Positions 1 to 6,193 are shown, numbered from the stretch's first letter. The stretch is 7,957 nucleotides of DNA from Nitrososphaerales archaeon TH526 (GCA_014523665.1 JAATVR010000536.1:1-7957), one strand, 5' to 3'. The notes: a model not told the origin generated them from the sequence alone. Made by a program: numbers and translations.

Positions 1-69
1 GCCTTCATCTTCTAAATCTAGTTCTATATATACAGTGATTTTGTCAACGAGAGTTTCTTGCATTTTCAT
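1..69 (-). CDS. Start of a downstream gene, possibly KEOPS subunit Pcc1 (3' end outside window)
   Basis: An open frame starts at ATG (67-69), inside the end of the DHH gene, and runs off the left edge without a stop. It encodes 23 residues, MKMQETLVDKITVYIELDLE followed by DEG. A second in-frame ATG at 61-63 could also serve as start. AGGA lies four bases upstream of the first ATG and could be a weak ribosome binding site. The 26-base overlap with the DHH gene suggests translational coupling. In several archaea, as I recall, the order is uS15, RecJ-like DHH protein, a Pcc1-like KEOPS subunit, then ribosomal protein eS1 (S3Ae). The alternating hydrophobic and charged start, a likely first beta-strand, fits Pcc1, which dimerises within the tRNA t6A-synthesis complex. 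With so few residues the Pcc1 name rests mainly on gene order; the existence of a gene is better supported. Confidence 0.45.
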   Translation of the reverse strand, partial: MKMQETLVDKITVYIELDLEDEG

Positions 70-1495
70 TGGTCCTGGAAGCAGCTTTCAAACATGTGAT
101 GAATTTTTCTAACTCGCTAGGTGGGACTTCGCAGCATAGTAGATAAGGATCATAAGGGTGTGGTGATGAATTATAAATACTAAAACAATTGCTTATCGCT
201 GAGGCCATCTCTGTGTATTTTGGTATGTCATGCATCAGGCAACAATACTTGTAGGTGCCTGTTTGGGTTACCGTCCTGCCAACGAGGATCTTGTGTAAGA
301 ATTGCGGAGAGGATTCAAGAAGAATTATGATATCCACGAGTGCATCCTCAGTAACCACTCCTTCCCCATTCATGAAGACCATTTCTCGGTCCACCCAGAT
401 CCTCCATTTCTCTGCGAGTATATTGCTTAACGATCGTCGCTGATTGTCAAGATAGCGAGAGACAGTTTCTTCTGCTTGAGCTAACATCTTGAACCGATCA
501 CCAAGGCAAATCGATATTGCTATTCCTGATTTTTGTACTTTGCCACATATTCCAATGAGATCGGAATACTCCCTTGCGTCACGAAGTGGAGTTCCCCTGT
601 CCTCCTTAAGTAGGGTGTAATTGATTCCACGTAGGCCTTCTAAAGGTAGCCCTTCGGTGCCAGAATTGGTGGCAACGAATTTTGCAATTCCATCATAAAT
701 TGACCATTTCTCCTGCTCCACAAGATCGGTGAAGACTCTCCATTTTCCATTTTCCTTCAACTTGATCCCAGAATTTTCCACTATTGACCTAGCCCTCTGT
801 AAGTTCCATGTTAATCCGTCAAGAAATGGAAATCGAGTCAGAGCGATTGCTTCGTGTATAGGCCTCCATTCGCGCCCTACCATCAGGAGGTCTTCTGATT
901 GGCTTCGTAGCAGACCCTGAGATTCACCAACCTTGGCTATTTCAGCGTTTATCCCTATAAGTGACCGCCCTTCTCCACGATCCTGTCTCTCGCCAAATGA
1001 AGAAAGTACAGCCAACACAGACAGATCTGAATTTTTGGTATCTAATGTTACCGAAAGTAGATAACAGATTCCTCCAGAGGTTATTTCGGACAAACCATTG
1101 AGTTCGTACCGATTAATATTCAGAACTCTCTGTTTATATGCCTCGTTAGCGTCAGGGGCTATCTCATTTGTAAGATGCCGGATCAGGAACCATTTGTTTT
1201 GAAGGTGCTTGTCAAGCTTTTCGACTGACTCGTGTTCGAAATCTATCAGCAAACATAAATCATATTCATCAGAAAAGGAGTTTCCAATCCGTAGAGAATC
1301 TGTTAGAGCAGATCTGCTTCTCAACACACATTTGGCGTTTAATCGTTGAAGAGTTTGGAAAACTATACTACCTGCTGCTATCCCATCTGCGGAGGGGGAT
1401 GATAAAATAAGGATCTTGCTGTCTTTTCTTATGACGTCCCGAATATCATCTGAAATAGACTTGAGATCATCATCCAGCCTCTTTCGTGGGTTCAT
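44..1495 (-). CDS. RecJ/Cdc45-like DHH-family protein, probably catalytically inactive
   Basis: A 483-residue protein with the layout of archaeal RecJ-like (GAN/Cdc45) proteins: an N-terminal DHH domain and a C-terminal DHHA1 domain. Motif I lies at residues 32-42 (SSPSADGIAAG), where the family normally has HxDxDG: the His and first Asp are Ser33 and Ser35, and only Asp37 remains. Motif II keeps Asp85 (LLIDFE). The DHH triplet reads R106-H107-L108. The later GD motif reads FGERQD, with Glu for the metal-binding Asp. The DHHA1-like signature is GICGKVQKSGIAISICLGD. In archaea this family associates with GINS and MCM at the replication fork, and eukaryotic Cdc45 is an inactivated relative. I infer a structural Cdc45-like role rather than exonuclease activity. 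It starts 15 bases after the uS15 stop, with no clear Shine-Dalgarno, so it is probably cotranscribed. The family call is firm; the inactivity is inferred. Confidence 0.85.
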   Translation of the reverse strand: MNPRKRLDDDLKSISDDIRDVIRKDSKILILSSPSADGIAAGSIVFQTLQRLNAKCVLRSRSALTDSLRIGNSFSDEYDLCLLIDFEHESVEKLDKHLQNKWFLIRHLTNEIAPDANEAYKQRVLNINRYELNGLSEITSGGICYLLSVTLDTKNSDLSVLAVLSSFGERQDRGEGRSLIGINAEIAKVGESQGLLRSQSEDLLMVGREWRPIHEAIALTRFPFLDGLTWNLQRARSIVENSGIKLKENGKWRVFTDLVEQEKWSIYDGIAKFVATNSGTEGLPLEGLRGINYTLLKEDRGTPLRDAREYSDLIGICGKVQKSGIAISICLGDRFKMLAQAEETVSRYLDNQRRSLSNILAEKWRIWVDREMVFMNGEGVVTEDALVDIIILLESSPQFLHKILVGRTVTQTGTYKYCCLMHDIPKYTEMASAISNCFSIYNSSPHPYDPYLLCCEVPPSELEKFITCLKAASRTNENARNSR

Positions 1496-1510
1496 CGAGA
1501 AGTCGTGAAT

Positions 1511-1963
1511 CTATTGAGCCTGTGCTATAACCGCAGCATATTTCCAATTCTTGTCAATCTTGTCCCTTGTCTTATAATATCTTGACAAACGATGGATCTT
1601 CGATTCGATCAGTTCGAGGGAACGAACATTCCTCCTATCGCTATTGTGTGTTCTGAGGTGCCTTTGTAAACCAAGGGCCTTTTTTACTAACCTGTCTAGA
1701 TCTTCTGGCATATCCTGCTTAATGCCATTCTCCCTCAAAACATCAGTTATAGTTTTGCCCAAAATTGGTTTCACTAGTGGAATGCCATATTCGTCCCTAA
1801 GAATGATACCAATTTGGGAAGCGGTTAGACCATCTTCCTTGTACATTTTGATGATATTAGTTGTAAGGTCTGAATGACTTATGCTTACCCAAGTAGGCAC
1901 ACTCTTGGACGTAGGACGGGTTGAATGAGACTTGCCGCGTGTATGCGCATGCATTCGTGCCAT
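1511..1963 (-). CDS. rps15: 30S ribosomal protein uS15 (archaeal type)
   Basis: A 150-residue protein that is clearly archaeal/eukaryotic uS15. The N-terminus MARMHAHTRGKSHSTRP is the characteristic archaeal extension, followed by a middle part (LTASQIGIILRDEYGIPLVK) and the C-terminal helical core that binds 16S rRNA (LGLQRHLRTHNSDRRNVRSL, then HRLSRYYKTR). The length matches the family's usual size of about 150 residues, longer than the roughly 89 of bacterial S15. Recognition of the N-terminus fixes the ATG start. It acts in the small ribosomal subunit as an early-binding assembly protein of the central domain. It is the first gene of the leftward cluster with the DHH protein, a linkage known in archaea. 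No Shine-Dalgarno precedes the ATG, so a leaderless or very short leader is likely. Confidence 0.97.
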   Translation of the reverse strand: MARMHAHTRGKSHSTRPTSKSVPTWVSISHSDLTTNIIKMYKEDGLTASQIGIILRDEYGIPLVKPILGKTITDVLRENGIKQDMPEDLDRLVKKALGLQRHLRTHNSDRRNVRSLELIESKIHRLSRYYKTRDKIDKNWKYAAVIAQAQ

Positions 1964-2066
1964 TGATAGACAACGTTCTGAGGGTCTACATCTAAATGTT
2001 ACGGAGATTAAAGAATGAACAGGTATTACAAAAAAGTTAAATAATCGACTTTCGAAAAATGAACAT
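1964..2066. promoter_or_regulatory. Divergent intergenic promoter region between uS15 and a secreted/membrane protein gene
   Basis: These 103 bases separate two divergently transcribed genes. The AT-rich element GTTAAATAAT at 2036-2045 is centred about 26 bases before the plus-strand ATG at 2067, the spacing expected for a TATA box driving a leaderless mRNA. Read on the minus strand the same element is TTATTTAA, but it lies over 70 bases from the uS15 start, so using it there would give a long leader. A weaker minus-strand candidate, TTTAGATG at about 1990-1997, has leaderless spacing to uS15. Neither start codon has a Shine-Dalgarno sequence. Assignment is by eye only. Confidence 0.5.
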
Positions 2067-2489
2067 ATGAATAAAGCCTACCTACCGGCTCTATCCACTA
2101 TGGCAGTACTCATGGCAACTGCATTTATTTTGCCTGGTATTCAGACAGCTAATGCTCAGTACACAGGCGGGGGAGGGCCAGGAACGACATCGAGTAGTGT
2201 TGAGGAACAGCTGAAACTTGCTAGGGAGAAAACATCACTTGCTCAGCAACAAGGTGCATATGGTTCCGGAACTTCTATGGTTAGCGGTACCCTTGACAAC
2301 ACAATACTATTTATCATAGTACTAGTAGTAATCTTCGGAGGAGTGGCAGCCGCATTCTTCATCAAGTCTAGAGGGGCGAGAAGGGCAGTTACATCGCAGT
2401 CTACACGCCAGAGTGAACCGGACTGGAAGTTAGAAGCTCAGAGGTACAAAGACGAACTTGAGGCTATGAAAAGAAATCAAAACAGATAA
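2067..2489 (+). CDS. Small secreted/membrane-anchored protein of unknown function
   Basis: A 140-residue protein not recognised as any named family. Residues 1-30 look like a Sec signal peptide: Lys3, a hydrophobic stretch, and TANA|QY as a plausible signal peptidase site after Ala30. Next comes a Gly/Ser/Thr-rich stretch (YTGGGGPGTTSSS), a short charged helix (about 45-62, EEQLKLAREKTSLAQQQ), and a second flexible Gly/Ser stretch. A transmembrane helix follows at about 79-99 (ILFIIVLVVIFGGVAAAFF), then a basic stop-transfer (KSRGARR) and a hydrophilic tail ending in a likely helix (EAQRYKDELEAMKR). The predicted topology is a small extracellular domain, one anchor and a cytoplasmic tail. An ATG at 2059 ends after three codons, so 2067 is the start. 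The gene is alone on the plus strand with its own promoter and T-rich terminator. Confidence 0.8.
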   Translation: MNKAYLPALSTMAVLMATAFILPGIQTANAQYTGGGGPGTTSSSVEEQLKLAREKTSLAQQQGAYGSGTSMVSGTLDNTILFIIVLVVIFGGVAAAFFIKSRGARRAVTSQSTRQSEPDWKLEAQRYKDELEAMKRNQNR

Positions 2490-2505
2490 GGATACTGAAA
2501 CAATA

Positions 2506-2521
2506 CCTTTTTCTTCTTTTT
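2506..2521 (+). terminator. T-rich archaeal-type terminator
   Basis: A pyrimidine tract, CCTTTTTCTTCTTTTT, begins 17 bases after the stop of the small membrane protein gene, with no hairpin. Archaeal transcription ends mainly at such T-rich stretches in the coding strand. Confidence 0.6.
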
Positions 2522-2615
2522 GAGTAATTTCTACCGTCTGATATGGTTAGTAAGATAATGTTCTGTTGAAAATGCGTAATTACTAGTTCTAAAATTGACT
2601 GGTAAGCTCTTCATA

Positions 2616-2641
2616 CCAGGTGTGAATCCAGGCGTGTGAAC
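2616..2641 (+). repeat. Imperfect tandem repeat just upstream of a TATA box, possible operator
   Basis: Two adjacent copies, CCAGGTGTGAAT (2616-2627) and CCAGGCGTGTGAAC (2628-2641), share CCAGG and GTGTGAA and differ by a two-base insertion. The pair ends eight bases before the TATA-like element of the next gene. Direct repeats in this position can bind an activator or repressor, but no regulator is identified here. Confidence 0.4.
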
Positions 2642-2648
2642 CAAAATG

Positions 2649-2655
2649 TATATAT
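2649..2655 (+). promoter_or_regulatory. TATA-like box for the 92-residue membrane protein gene
   Basis: TATATAT, about 33 bases before the ATG at 2685, predicts transcription starting only a few bases upstream of the start codon. A second AT-rich stretch, GATTTTATTT at 2660-2669, is an alternative. No Shine-Dalgarno precedes the ATG, in line with a leaderless or nearly leaderless mRNA. Confidence 0.5.
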
Positions 2656-2684
2656 CATAGATTTTATTTGGATTATATCGTATT

Positions 2685-2963
2685 ATGAGCGCCATTCTAA
2701 GCCTTGTGGGAATGTTCAGCACCGGATTGGAGAGTCTTCTGAAGCAGGTAGGACCAGCGTATGACCCATTGTTCTTTGATGTAATGGTATACATATTTGG
2801 GACAATGCTTTTCGCAGTTTTCCTCCTGAGTGTAATTGCATTTTGGCTCAGACGAAAGGGACTTGGAGGAGGTTCAGCTAAAGAAAAATGGACTCAAGAA
2901 CTGGAAACTTACTTCGAGCGTGAGCAAATAGGCCTTATTCCGGACGAAAAGCACCACTGGTAA
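2685..2963 (+). CDS. Small single-pass membrane protein of unknown function
   Basis: A 92-residue protein that I do not recognise. An amphipathic N-terminal segment (MSAILSLVGMFSTGLESLLK) leads to one strong transmembrane helix at about residues 33-55 (VMVYIFGTMLFAVFLLSVIAF). A basic Gly-rich stop-transfer follows (WLRRKGLGGG), then a charged cytoplasmic tail (about 65-92) ending in EKHHW. No signal peptide cleavage site is evident, so the helix probably acts as anchor. A well-placed TATA-like box, a T-rich terminator and sensible amino acid composition support a real gene. It follows another small membrane protein gene on the same strand, but 195 bases and a terminator separate them, so they are probably separate transcripts. 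Nothing indicates a partner or substrate. Confidence 0.7.
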   Translation: MSAILSLVGMFSTGLESLLKQVGPAYDPLFFDVMVYIFGTMLFAVFLLSVIAFWLRRKGLGGGSAKEKWTQELETYFEREQIGLIPDEKHHW

Positions 2964-2981
2964 CTTAACCTCACTCAAAAA

Positions 2982-3007
2982 TTTCTTTTATTTGTTTTTC
3001 TAATTTC
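2982..3007 (+). terminator. T-rich archaeal-type terminator
   Basis: A long T-rich run (TTTCTTTTATTTGTTTTTCT and on) starts 18 bases after the stop of the 92-residue membrane protein gene, with no hairpin. It lies between two converging genes. The rest of the gap up to 3115 shows nothing further that I can support. Confidence 0.6.
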
Positions 3008-3115
3008 TGGTAAAGATGATCTTCTAATACTTTATGATGTAATCGTCGGCCATTAGTGTCGATGTGAGAGGTATAATTAATGACTGCGGGAATAGAAAGC
3101 TGCGCCCAATCAGAG

Positions 3116-4006
3116 CTAGAATCTTCTGACTATCTTTGGTCTTAACATTTCAGGATGACGTTTCAATTCATGAATCAGTCGTTGAAGCTTTAGTTTGTCA
3201 GCTGGCAAGGTCCCACCGATGCTGTAAACGTTAGAGGCATGATTCGCTCTAAAGATTACTTCTCTGGCTGGATTGAATAGCATGACTAGTCTTTCCAGTT
3301 CGTCTAGGATGTCCAGATCAGTTAACCAAGAAAATGACTCCTTGAACTTGGACATGAACTCGCTGTGTACAGTTCCGTCCAAGTAGAGATTGAGCGCCGC
3401 TAGATAGTGAGGGCTAATCTGACTCACAACCTTGGCGGTATCAGATATGTGCACATCAGAATATGTTTTGCCACCCAAGCCTAAGATAACCATGCAAGAA
3501 AGTTTGAAACCGTGATCGATTGCCTTCTTACAACTTTCAATAATCATTGATGAAGATGCGCCCTTCGTGACTTTTTGAAGCACGACGTCATTTCCGCTCT
3601 CTATCCCTACATATAGCATGTTTAGACCTCGATCTCTCAACATATCAAGTTCTGAGGCTTTTTTCTGCAGCAAATTCCTTGGCATGGCATAGCATGATAT
3701 TCGCTTAAGATTCTTGAATTTAAAAGTTACATAGTCTATTAGTTCTATCAGCCTTTCTGTTTTAACGTTCAAGGCATCCCCATCTGCAAGAAAAACTTTT
3801 TCGGTAAGGGGTTGGTGTTTAGAAATCAAGTCTATTTCATATTTGATCTCATCCAGCGACCTTTCTTGATAGATTTTTGTTCGGTACATGCTGCAGAATG
3901 AGCAATGATTAAAGGAACATCCCAACGTGACCTGCAGGATCACTGAATTTGCCTCAGAAGGAGGCCTATAAAGAGGATAATCGTATATTATATCTTCCAC
4001 AGACAT
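3116..4006 (-). CDS. Uncharacterised radical SAM enzyme
   Basis: A 296-residue radical SAM protein. The [4Fe-4S]-binding cysteines are Cys30, Cys35 and Cys38 in GCSFNHCSFCSMYR, spaced C-x4-C-x2-C rather than the commonest C-x3-C-x2-C. As I recall, the signature YPLYRPPSEA before it and GCSxNxCxFC itself mark a widespread, functionally undefined group of radical SAM proteins. Other fold signatures are VFLADGDAL (glycine-rich strand 2 region), YVGIESGNDVVLQKVTKG (the SAM-contacting strand 4 region) and MVILGLGGKTYSD. No cobalamin-binding, TRAM or SPASM domain is evident: the protein is little more than the barrel, with a C-terminal helical part. It would cleave SAM reductively to a 5'-deoxyadenosyl radical in the cytoplasm; the substrate cannot be told. 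It appears monocistronic. A TATA-like TACATTAATCAT at about 4024-4035 (minus) is near leaderless spacing. Confidence 0.88.
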   Translation of the reverse strand: MSVEDIIYDYPLYRPPSEANSVILQVTLGCSFNHCSFCSMYRTKIYQERSLDEIKYEIDLISKHQPLTEKVFLADGDALNVKTERLIELIDYVTFKFKNLKRISCYAMPRNLLQKKASELDMLRDRGLNMLYVGIESGNDVVLQKVTKGASSSMIIESCKKAIDHGFKLSCMVILGLGGKTYSDVHISDTAKVVSQISPHYLAALNLYLDGTVHSEFMSKFKESFSWLTDLDILDELERLVMLFNPAREVIFRANHASNVYSIGGTLPADKLKLQRLIHELKRHPEMLRPKIVRRF

Positions 4007-4174
4007 TGTTTGAGTAATGTTACATGATTAATGTATGTGTTGTGGATTACAGGCATGACTATGACTATTTTTTACGTGTTGACAGTTGTCTTCTGAGAAA
4101 AATTTCAAAGGACCGTCATATACTTCCTATTGTAAAAGCAAAGTTTCCGGGTGTGCAAATCACGCTTGAAATAA

Positions 4175-4222
4175 TCAGTCTAAATCTAATTTTTTGGGGT
4201 CTGTTCGTCGCGAGGTCATCAT
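4175..4222 (-). ncRNA. Weak candidate C/D-box guide RNA
   Basis: On the minus strand, ATGATGA (4222-4216) matches the C-box consensus RUGAUGA, and CTGA (4178-4175) matches the D box. The enclosed span is 48 bases, near the usual size of archaeal C/D sRNAs. The flanks GAAGCT and TTATTTC pair only partly (three Watson-Crick pairs and one G-U). The internal D' and C' boxes are not clear. A TATA-like element lies about 70 bases upstream. Archaea carry many such 2'-O-methylation guides, but the motifs are short enough to arise by chance. Confidence 0.15.
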
Positions 4223-4299
4223 AGCTTCTGGCTCTGACTGGAGCAGCGATTATTCACTTCATCCCCTGCAAATATTAGTGAGCTCCAGTTATAAATTTG

Positions 4300-4323
4300 T
4301 AAGAAAATATAGAGTCTCGACTC
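4300..4323 (-). terminator. Possible RNase Z terminator: small hairpin and T-rich stretch
   Basis: About 30 bases after the RNase Z stop, the minus strand has the near-palindrome GAGTCGAGACTC followed directly by TATATTTTCTT. The stem is short (four to five pairs), so the T-rich stretch is probably the working part. Confidence 0.3.
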
Positions 4324-4350
4324 AATGCCAAGTTGTTCAAACATGCTTAT

Positions 4351-5268
4351 TTATTGACGATATGGAAGATCTATTATCTTCAAATCGCTTGCTTCATCTA
4401 CATCTTCATGAATGAGACGAGCTTCAGCAAGTAATTGATTGCTCTGCCTGTATCTTGTACTAAAATGGGTCAACACAAGCTTCCTAACACCAGATTGCCT
4501 TGCAAGCGTAGCAGCTTCAGTAGCAGTAGCATGATAGTTTTCAATAGCCTTATGTCGGAGCTCGTTACCATATGTTGACTCAAAGACAAGCAGATCACAA
4601 TTTTCAAAAAACTTACAAAGCTTTTCAGTTGGTCTTGTATCACCTGAGATACCTATTTTGCGCCCTGGCCGTCTCGGCCCTACCACATCCGTTGATCTTA
4701 CTATACTTCCTTTGATAATGATATCCTTCCCTGATTGAAGTTGCTTGAATAAATTCCCTTCAGGTATTCCAAATTGTGCTGCTCGTTTGACATTGAAAAC
4801 CCCGGGTCTCTCCAATTCCGTTAGACAAAATGAGTACGCAATTACATGATGGTCTGCTTCACAGCATGTCACCTCATAATCGTTCTCACGCACCAATAAT
4901 CCCTCGGCTTCGATATTGTGAAGATTTATGTCGAAAGAAAGCCCGAAACCTATCTGGTTTATACTAAACTTTATGAATTCTGCAAGTCTTGGTTCACCGT
5001 AAATATCAATAGGCAAGGTCCTGCCATTAAGAGATAGAGTTTGGAGCAACCCCAAGATTCCGAGTGAATGGTCAGCGTGCATGTGTGTGATAAAGACTTT
5101 CATTTTGCTATTCATTCTGAGGCTTGATCTTACAAAGTTCCTTTGCATACCTTCCCCGGCGTCGAAGAGAAGTATCTCACTTCCTCGAGCTACTGCGATA
5201 GAAGATAGTCCTCGCGCTTCAGTAGGGGTGGCAGCTGATGTGCCCAAGAAAACGACCCTCAAATCCAT
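4351..5268 (-). CDS. rnz: Ribonuclease Z (tRNA 3' endonuclease)
   Basis: A 305-residue metallo-beta-lactamase-fold protein of the short RNase Z type, close to the usual length of about 300-310. The zinc-binding signature THMHADH gives His61, His63, Asp65 and His66; the remaining expected ligands are His140 or His141 (ADHH), Asp210 (GISGDTRP) and His268 (LTHFSTRY). His246 lies in the HATATEAA motif that is typical of RNase Z and absent from general beta-lactamase-fold hydrolases. The N-terminus (VVFLGTSAATPT) and the segment GIPEGNLFKQLQSG, part of the substrate-binding region, also match. It cleaves precursor tRNAs after the discriminator base to allow CCA addition. All key residues are present, so it should be active. 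The ATG sits directly before the first conserved beta-strand, with no Shine-Dalgarno. It lies 121 bases downstream of the MurI homologue on the same strand and may have its own promoter. Confidence 0.96.
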   Translation of the reverse strand: MDLRVVFLGTSAATPTEARGLSSIAVARGSEILLFDAGEGMQRNFVRSSLRMNSKMKVFITHMHADHSLGILGLLQTLSLNGRTLPIDIYGEPRLAEFIKFSINQIGFGLSFDINLHNIEAEGLLVRENDYEVTCCEADHHVIAYSFCLTELERPGVFNVKRAAQFGIPEGNLFKQLQSGKDIIIKGSIVRSTDVVGPRRPGRKIGISGDTRPTEKLCKFFENCDLLVFESTYGNELRHKAIENYHATATEAATLARQSGVRKLVLTHFSTRYRQSNQLLAEARLIHEDVDEASDLKIIDLPYRQ

Positions 5269-5389
5269 ACTGAAACTATTGAGTTCCAGCCCAAGGTAAA
5301 TCTACCGAATCGTCAAAAAATATCTGAACATACAACAATCCTTGCAAGATGCCTTTTTGATAGGGATTGGAGAAAGGATGGTGTTCCCT

Positions 5390-6193
5390 TTAAAGGGCGA
5401 GAAATATCTCCTTTACTGGTTCTCTAATGCCTAGATCCCTAATGATTCCTTCGAATCTAGATTTATTCGATGTGATTAGAATTTCTGTTCGGCCCACTCC
5501 TTTCTTCTTGGCCATATGATTTGTAGCTAGGTATTTTCTCACGTCGTTTGAAAGGAGTTTCACAGGGTCAATCAACCTGATGGTTGGCAGTAAGGAGGCA
5601 AGATAATTCGAGACAAAAGGTAGGTGGGTGCTTGCCAAAACCATAACATCTATGTGTGATTCTAGATCTTCCCGATATTGTATCGCCTTCGAAATTGCAT
5701 CAAATGTTTTTCGTTCCTTGCTGATATATTCACCGCTCTCCACCAATCCGATAATTTCTGATGCATCAAATCTGGTTACAAGTATGTTCTGTGGGACTTG
5801 AGACTTTATCAAATCACCTAATTCCTTGCTTTTGATCGTCCCTGCGGTCGCCAAGATTCCGATGTGTTTCTTCTTTGTCAGCTTACAAGCTGTCTTGAGT
5901 GGAGGGATGACTCCCACGACACCTATCTTGGATAAGCGCTTGACTTCATCAAGAATCTGAACAGAGGGAGTAATTGAAGCAATAACTACCAGCTTTGGTC
6001 TATATCGTTCGAGATATCGTAAGACATCATGGATTATGGTTAGAAGTTCTTGCCTCGTCTTGTTACCATACGGAAAGTGTTGTTCATCTGCGAGGTACAA
6101 CAGATTTTCAGTCGGTAAGTCTTTACGCAATTGTTTTATTACCGACAGGGAACCTAGACCAGAGTCAAATACGGCAATCGGATTGTCTAACAA
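5390..6193 (-). CDS. Glutamate racemase (MurI) homologue lacking both catalytic cysteines
   Basis: A 267-residue protein of the Asp/Glu racemase superfamily, closest to MurI in length and motifs. The start IAVFDSGLGSLSVIK keeps the substrate-binding Asp10 and Ser11, FPYGNKT (40-46) is the conserved PYG loop, and THLP keeps His190. The first catalytic-cysteine motif, usually ACNTAS, reads A-S-I-T-P-S, with Ser73 (codon TCA). The second, usually GCTHYP, reads A-S-T-H-L-P, with Ser188 (codon AGC). Known MurI enzymes use these two cysteines as the acid/base pair for racemising L- to D-glutamate, so ordinary activity is not expected. Archaea also lack murein, making a cell-wall role unlikely. It could act on another substrate or be a binding protein. 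The only workable start is TTG at 6193, just after an in-frame TAG; no later ATG precedes the Asp10 motif. A strong TATA box lies upstream. Confidence 0.85.
   Translation of the reverse strand: MLDNPIAVFDSGLGSLSVIKQLRKDLPTENLLYLADEQHFPYGNKTRQELLTIIHDVLRYLERYRPKLVVIASITPSVQILDEVKRLSKIGVVGVIPPLKTACKLTKKKHIGILATAGTIKSKELGDLIKSQVPQNILVTRFDASEIIGLVESGEYISKERKTFDAISKAIQYREDLESHIDVMVLASTHLPFVSNYLASLLPTIRLIDPVKLLSNDVRKYLATNHMAKKKGVGRTEILITSNKSRFEGIIRDLGIREPVKEIFLAL

Larger units (their letters stand above)
4007..4350. other. 344-base gap between RNase Z and the radical SAM gene, no convincing protein gene
   Basis: The gap holds no ORF I would accept as a gene and no tRNA that I can fold. On the minus strand it contains, in reading order, a small hairpin plus T-rich stretch after the RNase Z stop, a TATA-like AATTTATAACT at about 4286-4296, a perfect C-box sequence at 4216-4222 with a D-box-like CTGA at 4175-4178, and finally the probable promoter of the radical SAM gene. 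It is longer than the neighbouring intergenic spaces, so a small RNA is possible but unproven. Confidence 0.5.

Noticed and set aside
2531..2794. An 87-codon open frame on the minus strand
   Set aside because: It overlaps the promoter, operator-like repeat and first third of the better supported 92-residue membrane protein gene, and its product shows no recognisable features.
3079..3144. A 21-codon plus-strand frame after the second membrane protein gene
   Set aside because: The only nearby TATA-like sequence is eight bases from its ATG, too close for initiation, and it runs into the radical SAM gene on the opposite strand.
4024..4224. A 66-codon open frame on the plus strand in the gap before RNase Z
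   Set aside because: It has no Shine-Dalgarno or well-spaced TATA box and no recognisable motif, and it overlaps the likely promoter of the radical SAM gene on the other strand.
4237..4289. Eight-base inverted repeat ACTGGAGC / GCTCCAGT with a 37-base loop
   Set aside because: Roughly one such pair is expected by chance in a gap of this length, and the pairing extends only by one G-U and one A-U.
4194..4415. A 73-codon open frame on the plus strand
   Set aside because: It runs into the 3' end of RNase Z on the opposite strand and its product has no recognisable feature.
5386..5397. Perfect 12-base palindrome CCCTTTAAAGGG over the stop of the MurI homologue
   Set aside because: About two perfect 12-base palindromes are expected by chance in 8 kb. 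There is no T-rich tract directly after it, so a terminator or binding site is not supported.
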